A DNA stretch of 64,000 nucleotides, taken from contig CM035361.1 in the NCBI GenBank assembly GCA_020137815.1, positions 2,784,662-2,848,661 of the forward strand, read 5' to 3'. This document shows, piece by piece, positions 24,901 to 38,100 of the stretch (position 1 is its first letter; every line of letters starts with the position of its first letter). The notes under the pieces are model-generated. The model was given only the letters and a program-made list of their open reading frames with translations, was not told where the DNA came from and did no database searches. The stretch comes from Hormiphora californensis (Eukaryota > Ctenophora > Tentaculata > Cydippida > Pleurobrachiidae). Made by a program: the position numbers and the translations under genes.

Positions 24901-27900
24901 AATGGTTACCCTAGCCCTAACGCGAGCCGTAAAGATAGTGCAGGGGTCGCTGATGAAGCCTGAACCGGCGAACAAGAAGGACTGTGCAAAGTTTGCTGTA
25001 GTCCTGGTGATGATTGGTGGAATTTCAGTTACCATAGCGACCACACCCCTCCTTCCCTTGCCCGGGTTTCAGGATTTCTTTGTCAATGGGCAGTTTTACA
25101 ATCCTAATCTGAGACTCTTTGCTGGACTTGTAAACAAGTAAGTTTTAGTAGTTTTTAACCTAAAAATTAATAAATTAAAAATAACGGTGGTTTTTACTTG
25201 GTATTGAAGACACTTCACACTCACGCGCCGGTAAGGGAGGGGTAACTTCGTTACCAAGTCTCTACTTGGGTTGAGATGAAGGGTTGGAACCATAGAGAAA
25301 AGAGTGCTTCAGAATATAGCCTGCGATCGTGACCGTATTTTATAGTTTATGTTTCGCTGAGATGTCTATTTAGCTAAAAGGACCTGCAACTGCATATATA
25401 CCCTTTCTTTGTATTTTTAAATGGGGAAAGGGGGCTCAGCAGCATTGTGCATTTAGGAGAGTCTATACACTAGAGCTAGCTTGTGTGTCTCTTTATTTTA
25501 AAAAAGGGGAGCACTCAGCACTTCTTTTATAAAAACGGGGACAGCCGCATTTGATGAATTTATTCAATAGAAGCTTATGACCAGCGAACAGTCAATTGAA
25601 TAATATCGTGTAGTGTTTACAGGTCAGGGGGTTTCGTTGTTTGTTGTATCATTTTCAAACTGTGTAGTTGTTTAGTACAATTGCAACTGCTTTTGTTACC
25701 ACAACACCCACTCCAATCACAGGGAGACCCACTATCGGACGCTAGAGAAGTATTACGGTCGCTCCAAACGGCAAGTTCTCTCCTGGACCATGATTTTAGA
25801 TCTTGTCAACAATATGTTCTCTCATGACTACATCCCGGAAATACAATCACGACAAGTACGTTTAATATGCAGGAACCGACCGAAACAAGTAAACAACCAA
25901 TCAGAACTCGTTATTTAGGTCACGTGACTGGTTATCAGCCAATCAGGGACCAGTATTTCCTGATTCGGTCGGTTCCTGCTAATATGATTCGTTGGTAAAA
26001 TGAGTCAGATCGCATGGGATTGTGATCTCTTGAATGATTACCTATACCGGAGATTCAGTCTTGCAAAGTATTAGGGAGCCACTGAAGTTGAGTTGTAAAA
26101 TCATTGAGACTCTCTCTCTGCTTTTTGGTTTTTGGTTTTCCTAAAAGGGCATTCAATCACGTCCAATATATCCCATTACACTGGAAATTTAAAATCAAAA
26201 TCACTATCTGGTTCAAGCTCTCCACGAACTAACAATTGTGGTTATTTCAGATTCACTTCTATGGAAATGCAGGGGTTTGTCTTTTCAAGTACTTTGTAAC
26301 TCCGACGGACCCTCAGAGGACATTTGTATGGAGCATCCTGGCTATCAACACTTTCTGCTTCTTCGCAATTTGCATGTCATATGTTGCCATAGCAACCATA
26401 GAGAGACAGAGTTCCAGGGTGCTGGCAGGACAGGTTCAGGTAGGTGTACTGGTCGACCAGATAATCATAATGCTAACAAATAAATTGGTGACACAGTCAC
26501 CCCAACACTAGCCGCGCCTCATCACCAAACGAATAAACTGGTCTAGTTAGTAATTTCTGATTATCTTACGATTCACTGTTTCACTAAATTATACTCAAAT
26601 GTCGATGAGCTTAATTCTACGAGCCGGACCAAATGTCCAACGCTTTAATTTAGATTAAGACGTTTTAGTTTAAAGTTTGTATACCTATTCCAATGCTATG
26701 ATACTTATTTCTCTCAGAACAATCACAATATGGAAGTAAGAAGGATGCGGAGAGTTCGGAAGAAGAGACTCCATCGGAAGATATTCCTCATAATACTCTC
26801 TGATTTTATCTGTTGGGTCCCATTCACTATTCTCTGTGCACTTCACTCTCTCCAATTGGTGGATGGAACACCTTGGTATGTTGTATATGTAAGATTCTGA
26901 GGGAAAATATTTTTATTCTCCTAGCTAGACTCTGTTTCACGCGCCCCAACCGTGAAATGTAAATGAGGGTTAGAAGATTTAACAAATTTTTCTACCTGGG
27001 GGCGACTAAAACAATTATTTTCCCTAGGTATGGATTGTTTTCCGTGCTCATTCTACCCCTAAATTCGGTAATAAATCCGATAATCTACGATGTGAAAGTT
27101 GAAAAGACTCTGTTCTCCAAGAACTATGAGGTATTAAAACCAGAAAAAGAGACTACCAGGATTTTTAGTTTTAGAGCTCACGCTGTACTAAAAACAGAAC
27201 AGCAAGATTAACCTGTTGCATGTAACAGTAAATATGAAAGCTATGACATATATAGGAACCGGCGATTCTTCTCGATTTCTTCTCGATCCCGATCTTTAGT
27301 TATGACCTAAAGATCGGATCAAGATCGAGAAGAAATCGAGAAGAATCGCAGGTTCCTAATGACATGATATCTCTCAGGTGGTGAAAAGATGGTTTCAGAA
27401 AAAGCCAAGATCAGAGGATTAGGGATCGCGATTGAATGATTGTGCAATATGCGTATTCCTCTAAAAGTTTCAACACTCACTCTTCAAGGATAATATGCGA
27501 TATCACACAATGGAATCATAAACTACTAGTATATTGCTGTATCATCGGGAGATAGGATACGAAGGAACATGTTGTGGGTTACGGGAATGTAAATGGCTGT
27601 ATTCTGTATTAAAATGGCTGTATTCTGTATTATAATGGCTGTTTGATTTTGCTAACTTTCTTTTAAATGTGTTTCTCTCTTTTGATTATATACGCTGGAT
27701 CAGGACGGCTCAATTCGAATTTCGAAGTGAGTGGTGATTTACGGAAATCCGGAAATATAATATAAAATGAAAACGATGAAAATTTGTTTAAAAACATAAA
27801 AACCATAATTAGGTATTTGGTTCTAGGTTAAAAAACTGCCACGATATTGTTTATTGGCACAGCCCGAGCTGTGTGATGAATGAATGGCACGAGGTGTATA

Positions 27901-28312
27901 GGGATTTAATAAGGCCTAGTCAGTCAATACGGCGGGTCATATATGGTCTATCGTCCTCAAAGGGTTAACTCGTTAGCTGCATTAACATCGGAGTTAAGCC
28001 TATAACAGCACGATTCAGGAGGCATCACTAATAACAACGTCAACCATCCAAACTCCTATTATAATCTCTCTCATGCCCAATGAATATGTCTCTCCCATCG
28101 ACATAATATAATACTTTTATTCGAGGGGTGCAGTACGACGGGAGAACGCTTACTAAGCCGACATTGACCAATGTGACCCTGCACGGTATCTCTCTTTAGT
28201 TAAAATAACAAACTCTCTATCTCACGGAGAAAGGTAGTTCGAGGGAGGCATAGACGACTCCCTATCCTGTCAGAGCATTGGCCCCACCGAAGACAAACAG
28301 TGAGAGAGAGAG

Positions 28313-28353
<41 letters not shown>

Positions 28354-31300
28354 GAGAGAAATATTACAGGTAGCCATGGCAGATAGGCAGAGCACGTGTG
28401 GTGCGATGGTCGATAATATTCATTTGCCATCCGCTCTCTCCATATAATGATGGCACAGTATAAAAGGTATGGTAAATCATTAAATTAATCCAGTACAACC
28501 AATTATACGTGTTGGGCTTTCTGTTTGTAGTAACGATTGCTGTAGCCTCGGTCTATTCTATTCTACTAATGCCATTTTGCAAAGCATTTGCCCAGAAAAT
28601 ATATAAGTACACCTAATCGAACTTTATGTTAATACTACTACGGTGGAGAAATGGTGTCCAAATACCGTGCGCAGACGCACACACGGCGGGTACTAAAGCA
28701 CACTTTTCCAGCTAGATCAGGGTTTATTACGTACATGCTACGTAAATTGTGCTTCTGTGCACGGTGTTTGGACACCGTTTTTCCACTACAAGTGTCAAGT
28801 ACGAAACTGAATGTAGTACTTTTATAACGGACAAAAGTTTTATTTAGTTTCTGATAGCGATGTTGCGAGTTGTTTCTATTGCTCTACTGGCGATTATGGG
28901 GCTGGTCAGCGGTGATATGATGCTCGTCAATGATAATGATGGATCAGTTCTGAGAACTTGCTCTGGAACTACCGGTCAGTGACACACGTAGCGGCATTAT
29001 ATTGAGTCTCGAACTTCAAGAAGCTCGACAATATTATTGGAGACATGTTGTATTTTTCAGTGAAGGGAGCCACAAGCTGGGGTAATTCCGGTAACACTGG
29101 AACGCAAATGTATGTAGATATCGACATGACCGATTGTGGATTTTTCCGAACCCCTAACATAGTTACCACTGTCAATGGAAACAGTGATCACCAACTGGCG
29201 GAAGGTAAAATATAGTCGGACTCCGATTTACCAGGAACCCCGATTTACCAAGCAAGCCCCTTTTCTCCGAGAATCCTGGTAAACCGGGGTCCGACTGTTG
29301 TAGAAAGATATTGTCTAGCGCTAATATCATGGCTGAAAGCGTTCAATAATTTTAACTCAATATCCCCCCGTCTAGGAGGATCTGCAACCTACTCCGTCAC
29401 CAACACCTCTCTCTCCCTAGTTAAAGTAACAAACTCTCCCCCGTCTAGGAGGATCTGCAACCTACTCCATCACCAATACCTCCTTCCGAATCTACGTGGA
29501 TACCGCAGAATCAACAGCAACTAGGGCCGAAGCGAAGAATGACTGGAGCATTTCTTGGGTAGCAGTGGGGTATGCCAACATATAAACTCCGTGGATTCCA
29601 ACTGTATTCGGATATTGAGGAATGTTTTTTTGTTGAGACTTGAGAGCGTATGTTGATATCTTTTAGAACTATAATATTTTTCTTGCATGTTCTAGTTATA
29701 AAGCTATAAAAGGCTCAAATTTGAGATTGACCTAAACAAGTTTCTCAATTGTCTTCTTCCATCTTATTCGGGGCAGATCTTAAGTGCCGGCTGGCACCTG
29801 GTCATGTTATTATGACAGAAGCGTGTGCTGTTTTATAATCAAGATGTGCATGCACTTACCGCGGGAAACTAACACGTTTAACTTTATCTACACGGTTTTA
29901 AAATTGACATCAAGGTTTGTAAACATTAGGAACCGACCGAAACAAGTAAACAACTAATCAGAACTCGTTATTTAGGTCACGTTACTGGTTATCAGCCAAT
30001 CAGGGACCAGTATTTCCTGATTCGGTCGGTTCCTAGTAAACAGATTTCTACGTACCAGCCCCCGAGAGGTTGACAGTGCTGGTTCCATTGGGTAGGATAA
30101 GGAGCGGAGTATTGTTGACCGGACCCCCGGCACCTTTGAACCATTGTGAGGAAGCCAGGTAGTACGTTTTACCTGGGGAAGAGAGCGTTATCTTGTTACC
30201 ATGGTTACAGGAATGTTTTCTTGTTTAATGTAATTGTAACCGTTGTAACAGGGATGTTTCCAAACAAAAATACATTAAAATTAGTTTAATGTTGCTCTCC
30301 ATTTTCACTTACCGAGAATTAGTTTAATATTGCTCTCCATTTCCACTTACCGAGAATTAGTTTAATGTTGCTCTCCATTTTCACTTACCGAGAATTAGTT
30401 TAATATTGCTCTCCATTTCCACTTACCGAGAATTAGTTTCAAACTTTTTAACACTACTTTAAACAAATTAATTTGAGTTTGCCGTCAATCGTTCCGATAA
30501 CTGTGTTAGCATCTATTCTCTAATCTTTTAGATCTCTGTTAGGCCTACTTTAACTTAACTTACGAGTGATATCAGTGAAGAGTTTGCTGTTGGCCGGCGT
30601 GCAACGGGTGTTTTAGGATGACCGTTACGAGTAAATATGACAGTTGTATCACTAGGAGTGATTTTGAAGATGTGTTATCAGGAGAAGTATTTAATAATGA
30701 TTATAAGGGTAGTGATTTATTAGTGTGCCTTGAGAGGGGTGACGCTGCTTGTCCGTCGTCTGTCCATAAGCCTCAGCTGTGGGATCTTCTCAGAGCCTGC
30801 TACAAAATGCTTCCGGCGTCGGCACAGTTTTCTGTTCCTGGAGACCATTCTGATCTGAGAGAATCGTTTGCAAAACTTCACAAAGATCTGATTTCGACTA
30901 TATCTGCACTAGTCAAACCTGTGGAGAATGGGAGAAGTGATGTTGGTGGTGGTGATCCAGAGGAACCGGTTACACCTACGATGAAACACTATGTGAATAT
31001 TACAACTGGCAACAATGAGGAAGGAGAACCAGGATTCTGTGCTAAGAAGTGGACTGATGAGGTCAAACCTAAAGTGGAAACTGCTTTGAAGACGATACCG
31101 GTGGTGAGATCCAGAGTGAACAGTGACCATACCCGGCTGTATTTCCCTAATGAGGACCAGATGAAGGAAGCGGAAAAAGTTTTGACTCCTCTTGCTCAGG
31201 ACTGCTCCATGTCATTCTTCTCGGAGGAGGCCAAGAAGCTTGAACCAAAGGTGACAATAAATGATTTGGACCCAGAGCTACTGAAAAAGGAGACTATCCT

Positions 31301-34300
31301 GGCAGCGATTTTGGACAAAAATGAGAACATCAGGAAGCTGTATCAAGAGGACAAGAAGTTAAAAGTGATGTTCGTGAGTGAAAGAGATAGGTATGCAGTG
31401 ATCCAGATGGCACCGGAGATCCGGAGGCTCTTATCTAATAACGGTGATAGGATTAACTTGGGACTTCGACAGCATTTGGTGAAGAACAGGTATCACGTGA
31501 TACAATGTTATCACTGTCAAGGATTTGGTCACATTGCAGGCTCTATATACTGTCCACAGAAGGATACTCCCGTATGCTGTTTCTGTGCTGGAACACATCA
31601 GACGAAAGATTGTAGAGCAAAGAAGACCAATGATACTGGTAAGATGAAGTGTGTGAATTGTGCGGATGGAGGATCTAGGGAGGACAAGAAGTATGCGAGG
31701 ACCCATACTGCTTCTAGTATGTGGTGTCCCTCGTACATCAATGAACGGGCACGGCTTATGGAGAGGACTTCAGGTGTAAGCAAAGAGGAAAAAAACCTGT
31801 ACTGGACGAGGACCAAGGAGGAACTGCACAGGAAAAGACTTGGAAGATTGGGACATTAAATGTCCGCTCTCTTGTCAATAAAACTGGAGGTGTCATTTCA
31901 CATCTGGAAGACGCGGATTGTGATATTTGTCTCATACAGGAAACATTTCTAAAGACCACAGACACTGGGAAACTCCAAGAAATAAGAGACAATGGATGGG
32001 ATATTTTCTCATGCCCCAGAGGAGACAGAGGAGGTGGAGGAATTGGAATTCTTTTTCGAGATGGCATAGTACTTCGGCAGTGTCCTGTGAAGACCAAATA
32101 TAAATCATTTCAAGTCCAAGAGGTTCTCATCAGTGACAGGGATCAACCGAAGAGGCTCTGTAATGTCTACCGTCCTCCGTACACACCTAAGTCAAGACTA
32201 ACAGAAGCAACTTTCCTATCAGAATTTGGGGACTACCTTTCCGAGCTTGTCATGAAGCAAGGTACTCCGATCATTGCTGGAGACCTAAACTTCCAAGTAC
32301 AAGATGATAACAACTTCTATGCGAGGAAACTGTTGGAACTGCTGGATTCATTTGACCTACAACAAAGGGTACCACTACTGCCTACTCACAGACTTGGAGG
32401 AACCTTGGACCTGGTGATAACTGCGAGGGAAACTACTCTGGCTGATTTAACCATATTTCCCAATGGTACTACATCGGATCATTTCCTGGTGCAGTTTGGG
32501 ATTCAAGTGAGGCCCGACCTGTCGAATTCCTGTCTGAAGAAATCAGTGTATCGAGAGTATATGGACTACAAATCAGTGGATCTGGAAGGATTTAAGGAGG
32601 ACTTGAGGAAAGGAGATTTTGACAGAGGCAGGGATCCTGAGGAGGGTGTTGTGAACTTCTATCGTTGGCTGGAAGGAATAGTGGAAAAGCGTGTACCGAG
32701 GAAGCGGGTGAGGATGGGGAAAAAGTTTAAACCGTGGAGGGATGAGGAACTTAGGGGATTACTTCGTAAGAGGAGGAGTGCGGAACGGTATTGGCGGAAG
32801 CATGGAACTGAGGACGCAAAGCGGAGATTCAACGATCTGAAGAAGCTGTATGGAAATATGGATAAAGAAAAGAGGTCACTTTTCATTAGAGAGGACTTAG
32901 ACGCTGTCAAAGGTGATCCAAAGAAACTACAGAGTAAGCTACAGAAACTCCTGGGAAAAGCTGAATCAATCCTCCCTGAAACAACAAACACGAAGAGTTT
33001 GGCGGATGATTTCTCGCAGTTCTTTAGCTCCAAAGTGGAAAAGATTCGAACCCAAGTCAATGAGGAACAACAGCAAGCTGGTGACTTTGAGGAACCCGGA
33101 AAGGCCTGTGATTCAACATGGAAGGAATTCAAGGAGATATCTGAGGAGGAACTTGTTTTGGTGGTAAAGTCTATGTCTAGCAAACATTGTGACCTTGATC
33201 CGTTGCCCACCTGGGTAGTCAAGGAGTGTATCAGGGATCTTGCTCCGTTATTAACATCGATTGTAAACCAATCTCTCCGTCAATCAACAGTTGCAGAATC
33301 GCTCCAGAAGGCTATCGTGTTTCCTACCATCAAGAATATGTATGGAGATAGGGAAGCTCTCAGTAACTACCGTCCTGTCTCAAACATCCCATTCCTTTCT
33401 AAGCTCCTAGAAAAGGTGGTGCTCACGCAACTGAATGAGTACCTTGAAAGCAATTCACTTTTGGGCAAGCATCAATCCGGTTATCGTGCAGGTCATAGCT
33501 GCGAAACGCTGTTAGCCAGTATGTTCGATGATGTGTTAGGGGAGATGGATAAAGGAAATGTTGTGGCTCTCATATGTTTGGACATGAGCGCTGCGTTTGA
33601 CACAGTGGATCATGAGAAGTTGTTAGAGGTGCTGCAGAAACGTTTTGGAGTGGATGGTGATCCTCTTCAATGGTTTAAGAGCTATCTGAGTTCCAGATCT
33701 TTTAGAGTCTCGGTTGGTGATTGTCTCTCGGATACTCTGGCCTTACTCTGTGGAGTGCCCCAAGGGTCCCTCCTGGGTCCTATTTTGTTTCTGCTATACA
33801 TTGAGGCTGTACAGGACATTGTGGAACCATATGGACTCCGGATAAAGTTATATGCAGACGACTCCCAGCTCTATGTGAGTCTGGTTCCTACGGATTCTAC
33901 TGGCTGGTCGGAGGCGAAGGTGGATATTGAGGAATGTCTGGCGAAGGTGAAGCGGTGGATGGTGGGACAGTGGTTGAAGTGCAACGAGGCTAAGACAGAA
34001 TTCATCCTTCTTGGAAAACGCAGTTCCTTGTGCAAGGTCACTTTCGATCCAGTCATTAACTTTGGAGGAACAGAAATCTCCCCTAGTGAATGTAGTGGAA
34101 CAACCGGGAAAACCCTAGGAATCCTCTTGGATCACAATCTCAATCTTGAACGACAGGTTAACAATGTGAGGAAACAGTGTGGATTGGCATTACGGAATCT
34201 CTGGCAGTTGCACAGGTGTTTCGATATTCCAACAAAGATAATGTTGGTCAAACAATTGATCATATCAAGAATTGATTACAGTAACATACTGTATTGTGGA

Positions 34301-35117
34301 CTTCCAGGTCGAGTTCTCAGTGGGCTCCAGAAACTTCTCAACGCCTGTGTGCGCTTTATATACAACATCCATGGACACCAGGAAAGCTATTTGGAATACT
34401 TCAGGCAGTGCCATATCTTGCCCATCTCCTACAGACTGGACTTCAAAGCCTGTCTGATCGCCTACAAGATAGTCTATGGAACAGCTCCTCGTTACCTCCA
34501 GGAAATGGTGCCACTTGATGACAGCTGGGGTCTATCCAGGACAACAAGGATGACTAGTGTTACTGATCCGTACAGATTAAAACACCCAAAGATGACAAGC
34601 ATCAACGCCAACTCTAAGTTGAGACGTAGGAGACTATCAGTGTTCCTGCCTACTATTTGGAATGAGTTACCTCTTGAGCTCAGGTCAATCCCCAATGTGG
34701 ATACATTCAAGGCCCGTCTGAAGACACATCTCTTCGTTGGTGCATTTGGAGTGGGTGATGGGGAACCCGCGGCTGAGTTGTAATATTAGTTGTAGTTGTG
34801 GAGCCTGCGGGCAATCAGTGTCATCCTCTCTCTAGTGGTTAGCCATGCTATTAAATCACTACCTAGTACCTATCCTTTTTTCGTAGCAGGTGTGAGTAAA
34901 GTGTGCTTTACATTTATATCTACAGGTTTATGGGACTAGTTATTCTACCAATTTTATAAGTGCAGTTGATATCGGCTTCTATATATTGTCTTTTTCAACC
35001 AGAGTGTTTGTGTGTGTCATATATTTACTCGAGGATATACCGCTCTGATGACCAGACGGAGCATCGCCAATATTTTGACATGTTTCCGTCGGGTATGGGC
35101 GGTATATAAGCGCGGAA

Positions 35118-35148
<31 letters not shown>

Positions 35149-38100
35149 ATTGCTCTCCATTTTCACTTACCGAGAATTAGTTTAATGTTGCTCTCCATTT
35201 CTACTTACCGAGAATTAGTTTAATATTGCTCTCCATTTCCATCCACTGCCGGACAATATTGAACATGAGGTCAGGTCGAACACCGAACACCACGTACACA
35301 ATATTTTTGAGGTGAGAGTGAAACTTGTACATTGAACAGTTGTTACTGCACCAATAGGTAAACGCTGGGAGAAAGGGGAAAAGGGGTTAGATAGTACAAT
35401 TTGAAAGGGTTAGATAGTATTTGAAGAAATGGTCAAGATAAATTGTGGACTGTGGAGCTATGTACAGTCGGACCCCGATTTACCGGGATGCTCGGGGGAA
35501 AGGGTTTTGCCCGGTAAATCGGTATGAAGCTATATGTAACGTGGTAGCTGATAGGAAATGACTAATGAGAGCCGAGAGGAAAGAAACTTGAACAATGAAC
35601 AGCTAGATCTATTAATTAATTAGTTAATTAATTAGTTAATTAATTAATTAATATTTCGTACCGGGTAGTTCAGTATCCGCATCCAAAAGCTCCAAATCCA
35701 ATTTCAAGGATTCTGATACGACGCAGAATGAGCCTAAAACCTGTAAAATTAATTAAATCGTTAATTGAGAACTTTTGATTGTGATATAATCGTGTGTTGG
35801 TTGTTTGGTTGGTTTCGCTGTACCTCTAGTTAGGGGACAAAGGCTCATGAATGGGAAAAAATTTGCAACAAGCTAATTCCTTCACTAATGTGTTCCTAAG
35901 GGTGTCCAATAAGCCCCCAGAAAAGTGTAACGCGGTGTGAGGGGTGCAACATGGTCATTTCCGGTTGGGCGTGGCCGCGCATGGTGAAGATTGACACTTT
36001 CGTTCCCTTTGGGTTAAGTAGTAAAATGAGGACATTAAAATGTGCAGAATCGACGGGTTAGCGGGGGTAGAACATGTCAAAATTTAAATTCCACGATTAT
36101 TTTATGAGATAATTGCATAATTAGCATAATTAGTGCTCGGGCAAGGTAAATTTGATGGTTAATGGGGTAGGATGGGTTTGGACCCGGAAAAAGATCTACC
36201 GTGTGCGGCAAAAAAAAGGCCCCCCCCTAGACCACCATAGTTGCCGATGTGGTGGAGAGCTGTAACTTGGCAGGGTTGCTCCACTATGTCTATCTTGATC
36301 CTGACAGAAAAATCAGAGCTCTAGCTCAAAATTCATTTTCATGAACGGAATGAACTTCTCCGTTCCTTCGATATGAGACCCCCTCATCATTCAGAATTTT
36401 TTGCCCGTCTTTGGCTAACGATTATCTTTGTAATGAGACCAATTTGAGCATAATCTGATTACCAGGAGAGACACAGTGGAGGGTTTTCCGACCGTCACTC
36501 CTGACATGTGATCCAGGCCCGGTCACGTGGTGAAAAGTGGGTTTGGGGTGCTGTTAACATGTCTCAATAACGGATTATTGCTCTCATATCCCTTGAATAT
36601 CCCTCCACAATGCTCTCAAGTCACTTTGTGATGCTGATTGATTGGGTTCATGTCACCAGTTCTTGTCAAAGTTCTCAAGCGGCCCGTGATACGAGATCAT
36701 TTCATCAAGGAGGGGCCATCTTGTGTCACTAATCAGCCTATCATCTCACATTACACTAGCCAAGGGATCTGGGGTATTTAAATCTTCAAATGTTCATCAA
36801 AATCATTCCCAATCGTTACTTGCAATGCATTTTACACCCGAACAGAGGAACTTCATCTGGCTCAAGAAGGAAACCAACACCCTCTACCCCACCATCGAAC
36901 AGGAGTTCTTTATCAAGTTTGGCCGCGATGCCCCATCCAAGAAGTCCTGCAGAAAGATCCATCGGACTCCAAAAACAACAATCCTGGACGATCCGGAAGG
37001 AGGAAGTCTGCTACAGGTCCTGCTTCCACAACAGCAGTACTGAGAGACACACAGACAACACCAATCCAGTCCACCCGCAGGAGAGCGATTAGACTGGCGA
37101 CATCTGCGAGATCCATTACCCGAATTCACAAGGCAGCTGGCATCAGGGGCTACAAGAGAACTTGCTGAATCTTTCTTGCTGCCTTGTGAATTCGGGTAAT
37201 GGATCTCGCAGATGTCGCCAGTCTAATCGCTCTCCTGCGGGTGGACTGGATTGGTGTTGTCTGTGTGTCTCTCAGTACTGCTGTGTTGTGGAAGCAGGAC
37301 CTGTAGCAGACTTCCTCCTTCCGGATCGTCCAGGATTGTTGTTTTTGGAGTCCGATGGATCTTTCTGCAGGACTTCTTGGATGGGGCATGGCGGCCAAAC
37401 TTGATAAAGAACTCCTGTTCGATGGTGGGGTAGAGGGTGTTGGTTTCCTTCTTGAGCCAGATGAAGTTCCTCTGTTCGGGTGTAAAATGCATTGCAAGTA
37501 ACGATTGGGAATGATTTTGATGAACATTTGAAGATTTAAATACCCCAGATCCCTTGGCTAGTGTAATGTGAGATGATAGGCTGATTAGTGACACAAGATG
37601 GCCCCTCCTTGATGAAATGATCTCGTATCACGGGCCGCTTGAGAACTTTGACAAGAACTGGTGACATGAACCCAATCAATCAGCATCACAAAGTGACTTG
37701 AGAGCATTGTGGAGGGATATTCAAGGGATATGAGAGCAATAATCCGTTATTGAGACATGTTAACAGCACCCCAAACCCACTTTTCACCACGTGACCGGGC
37801 CTGGATCACATGTCAGGAGTGACGGTCGGAAAACCCTCCACTGTGTCTCTCCTGGTAATCAGATTATGCTCAAATTGGTCTCATTACAAAGATAATCGTT
37901 AGCCAAAGACGGGCAAAAAATTCTGAATGATGAGGGGGTCTCATATCGAAGGAACGGAGAAGGACATTCCGTTCATGAAAATGAATTTTGAGCTAGAGCT
38001 CTGATTTTTCTGTCAGGATCAAGATAGACATAGTGGAGCAACCCTGCCAAGTTACAGCTCTCCACCACATCGGCAACTATGGTGGTCTAGGGGGGGCCTT

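Larger units (their letters stand above)
20705..25390 (+). repeat. Tandem segmental duplication of about 2.4 kb in the receptor gene
   Basis: Sequence from about 20,705 to 23,140 is repeated from about 23,172 to 25,390 with very few differences in exons and introns. The left breakpoint falls inside the 1.3-kb palindrome, so the second copy carries only its right half, including the AAAAGGCTGCAAT array. A T-run at 23,152-23,165 lies at the junction. Confidence 0.9.
30440..35145 (+). mobile_element. Full-length non-LTR retrotransposon (LINE, CR1/L2-like)
   Basis: About 4.7 kb with a 5' leader, an ORF1 with zinc knuckles, an ORF2 with endonuclease and reverse transcriptase, a 360-bp 3' UTR and a 3' end GGAATATTATTATT(ATT)n. 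Both ORFs are intact, which suggests recent insertion. It inserted at a unit boundary of the 38-bp array that copies a USP32 splice donor. A short 3' end of a related element is at 63,320-63,420 in the other orientation. Confidence 0.95.

Noticed and set aside
29376-29425. First copy of the last exon of the small secreted gene as a coding exon
   Set aside because: If spliced in, its end phase does not match the true last exon and the frame breaks.
32659-33222. 187-codon minus-strand frame inside the LINE
   Set aside because: Antisense shadow of ORF2, which has all expected endonuclease and RT motifs.
32087-34783. ORF2 starting at its first ATG
   Set aside because: It would remove the N-terminal third of the endonuclease (IGTLNVRSL, LIQETFL, GGGIGILFR), which is in the same frame upstream.
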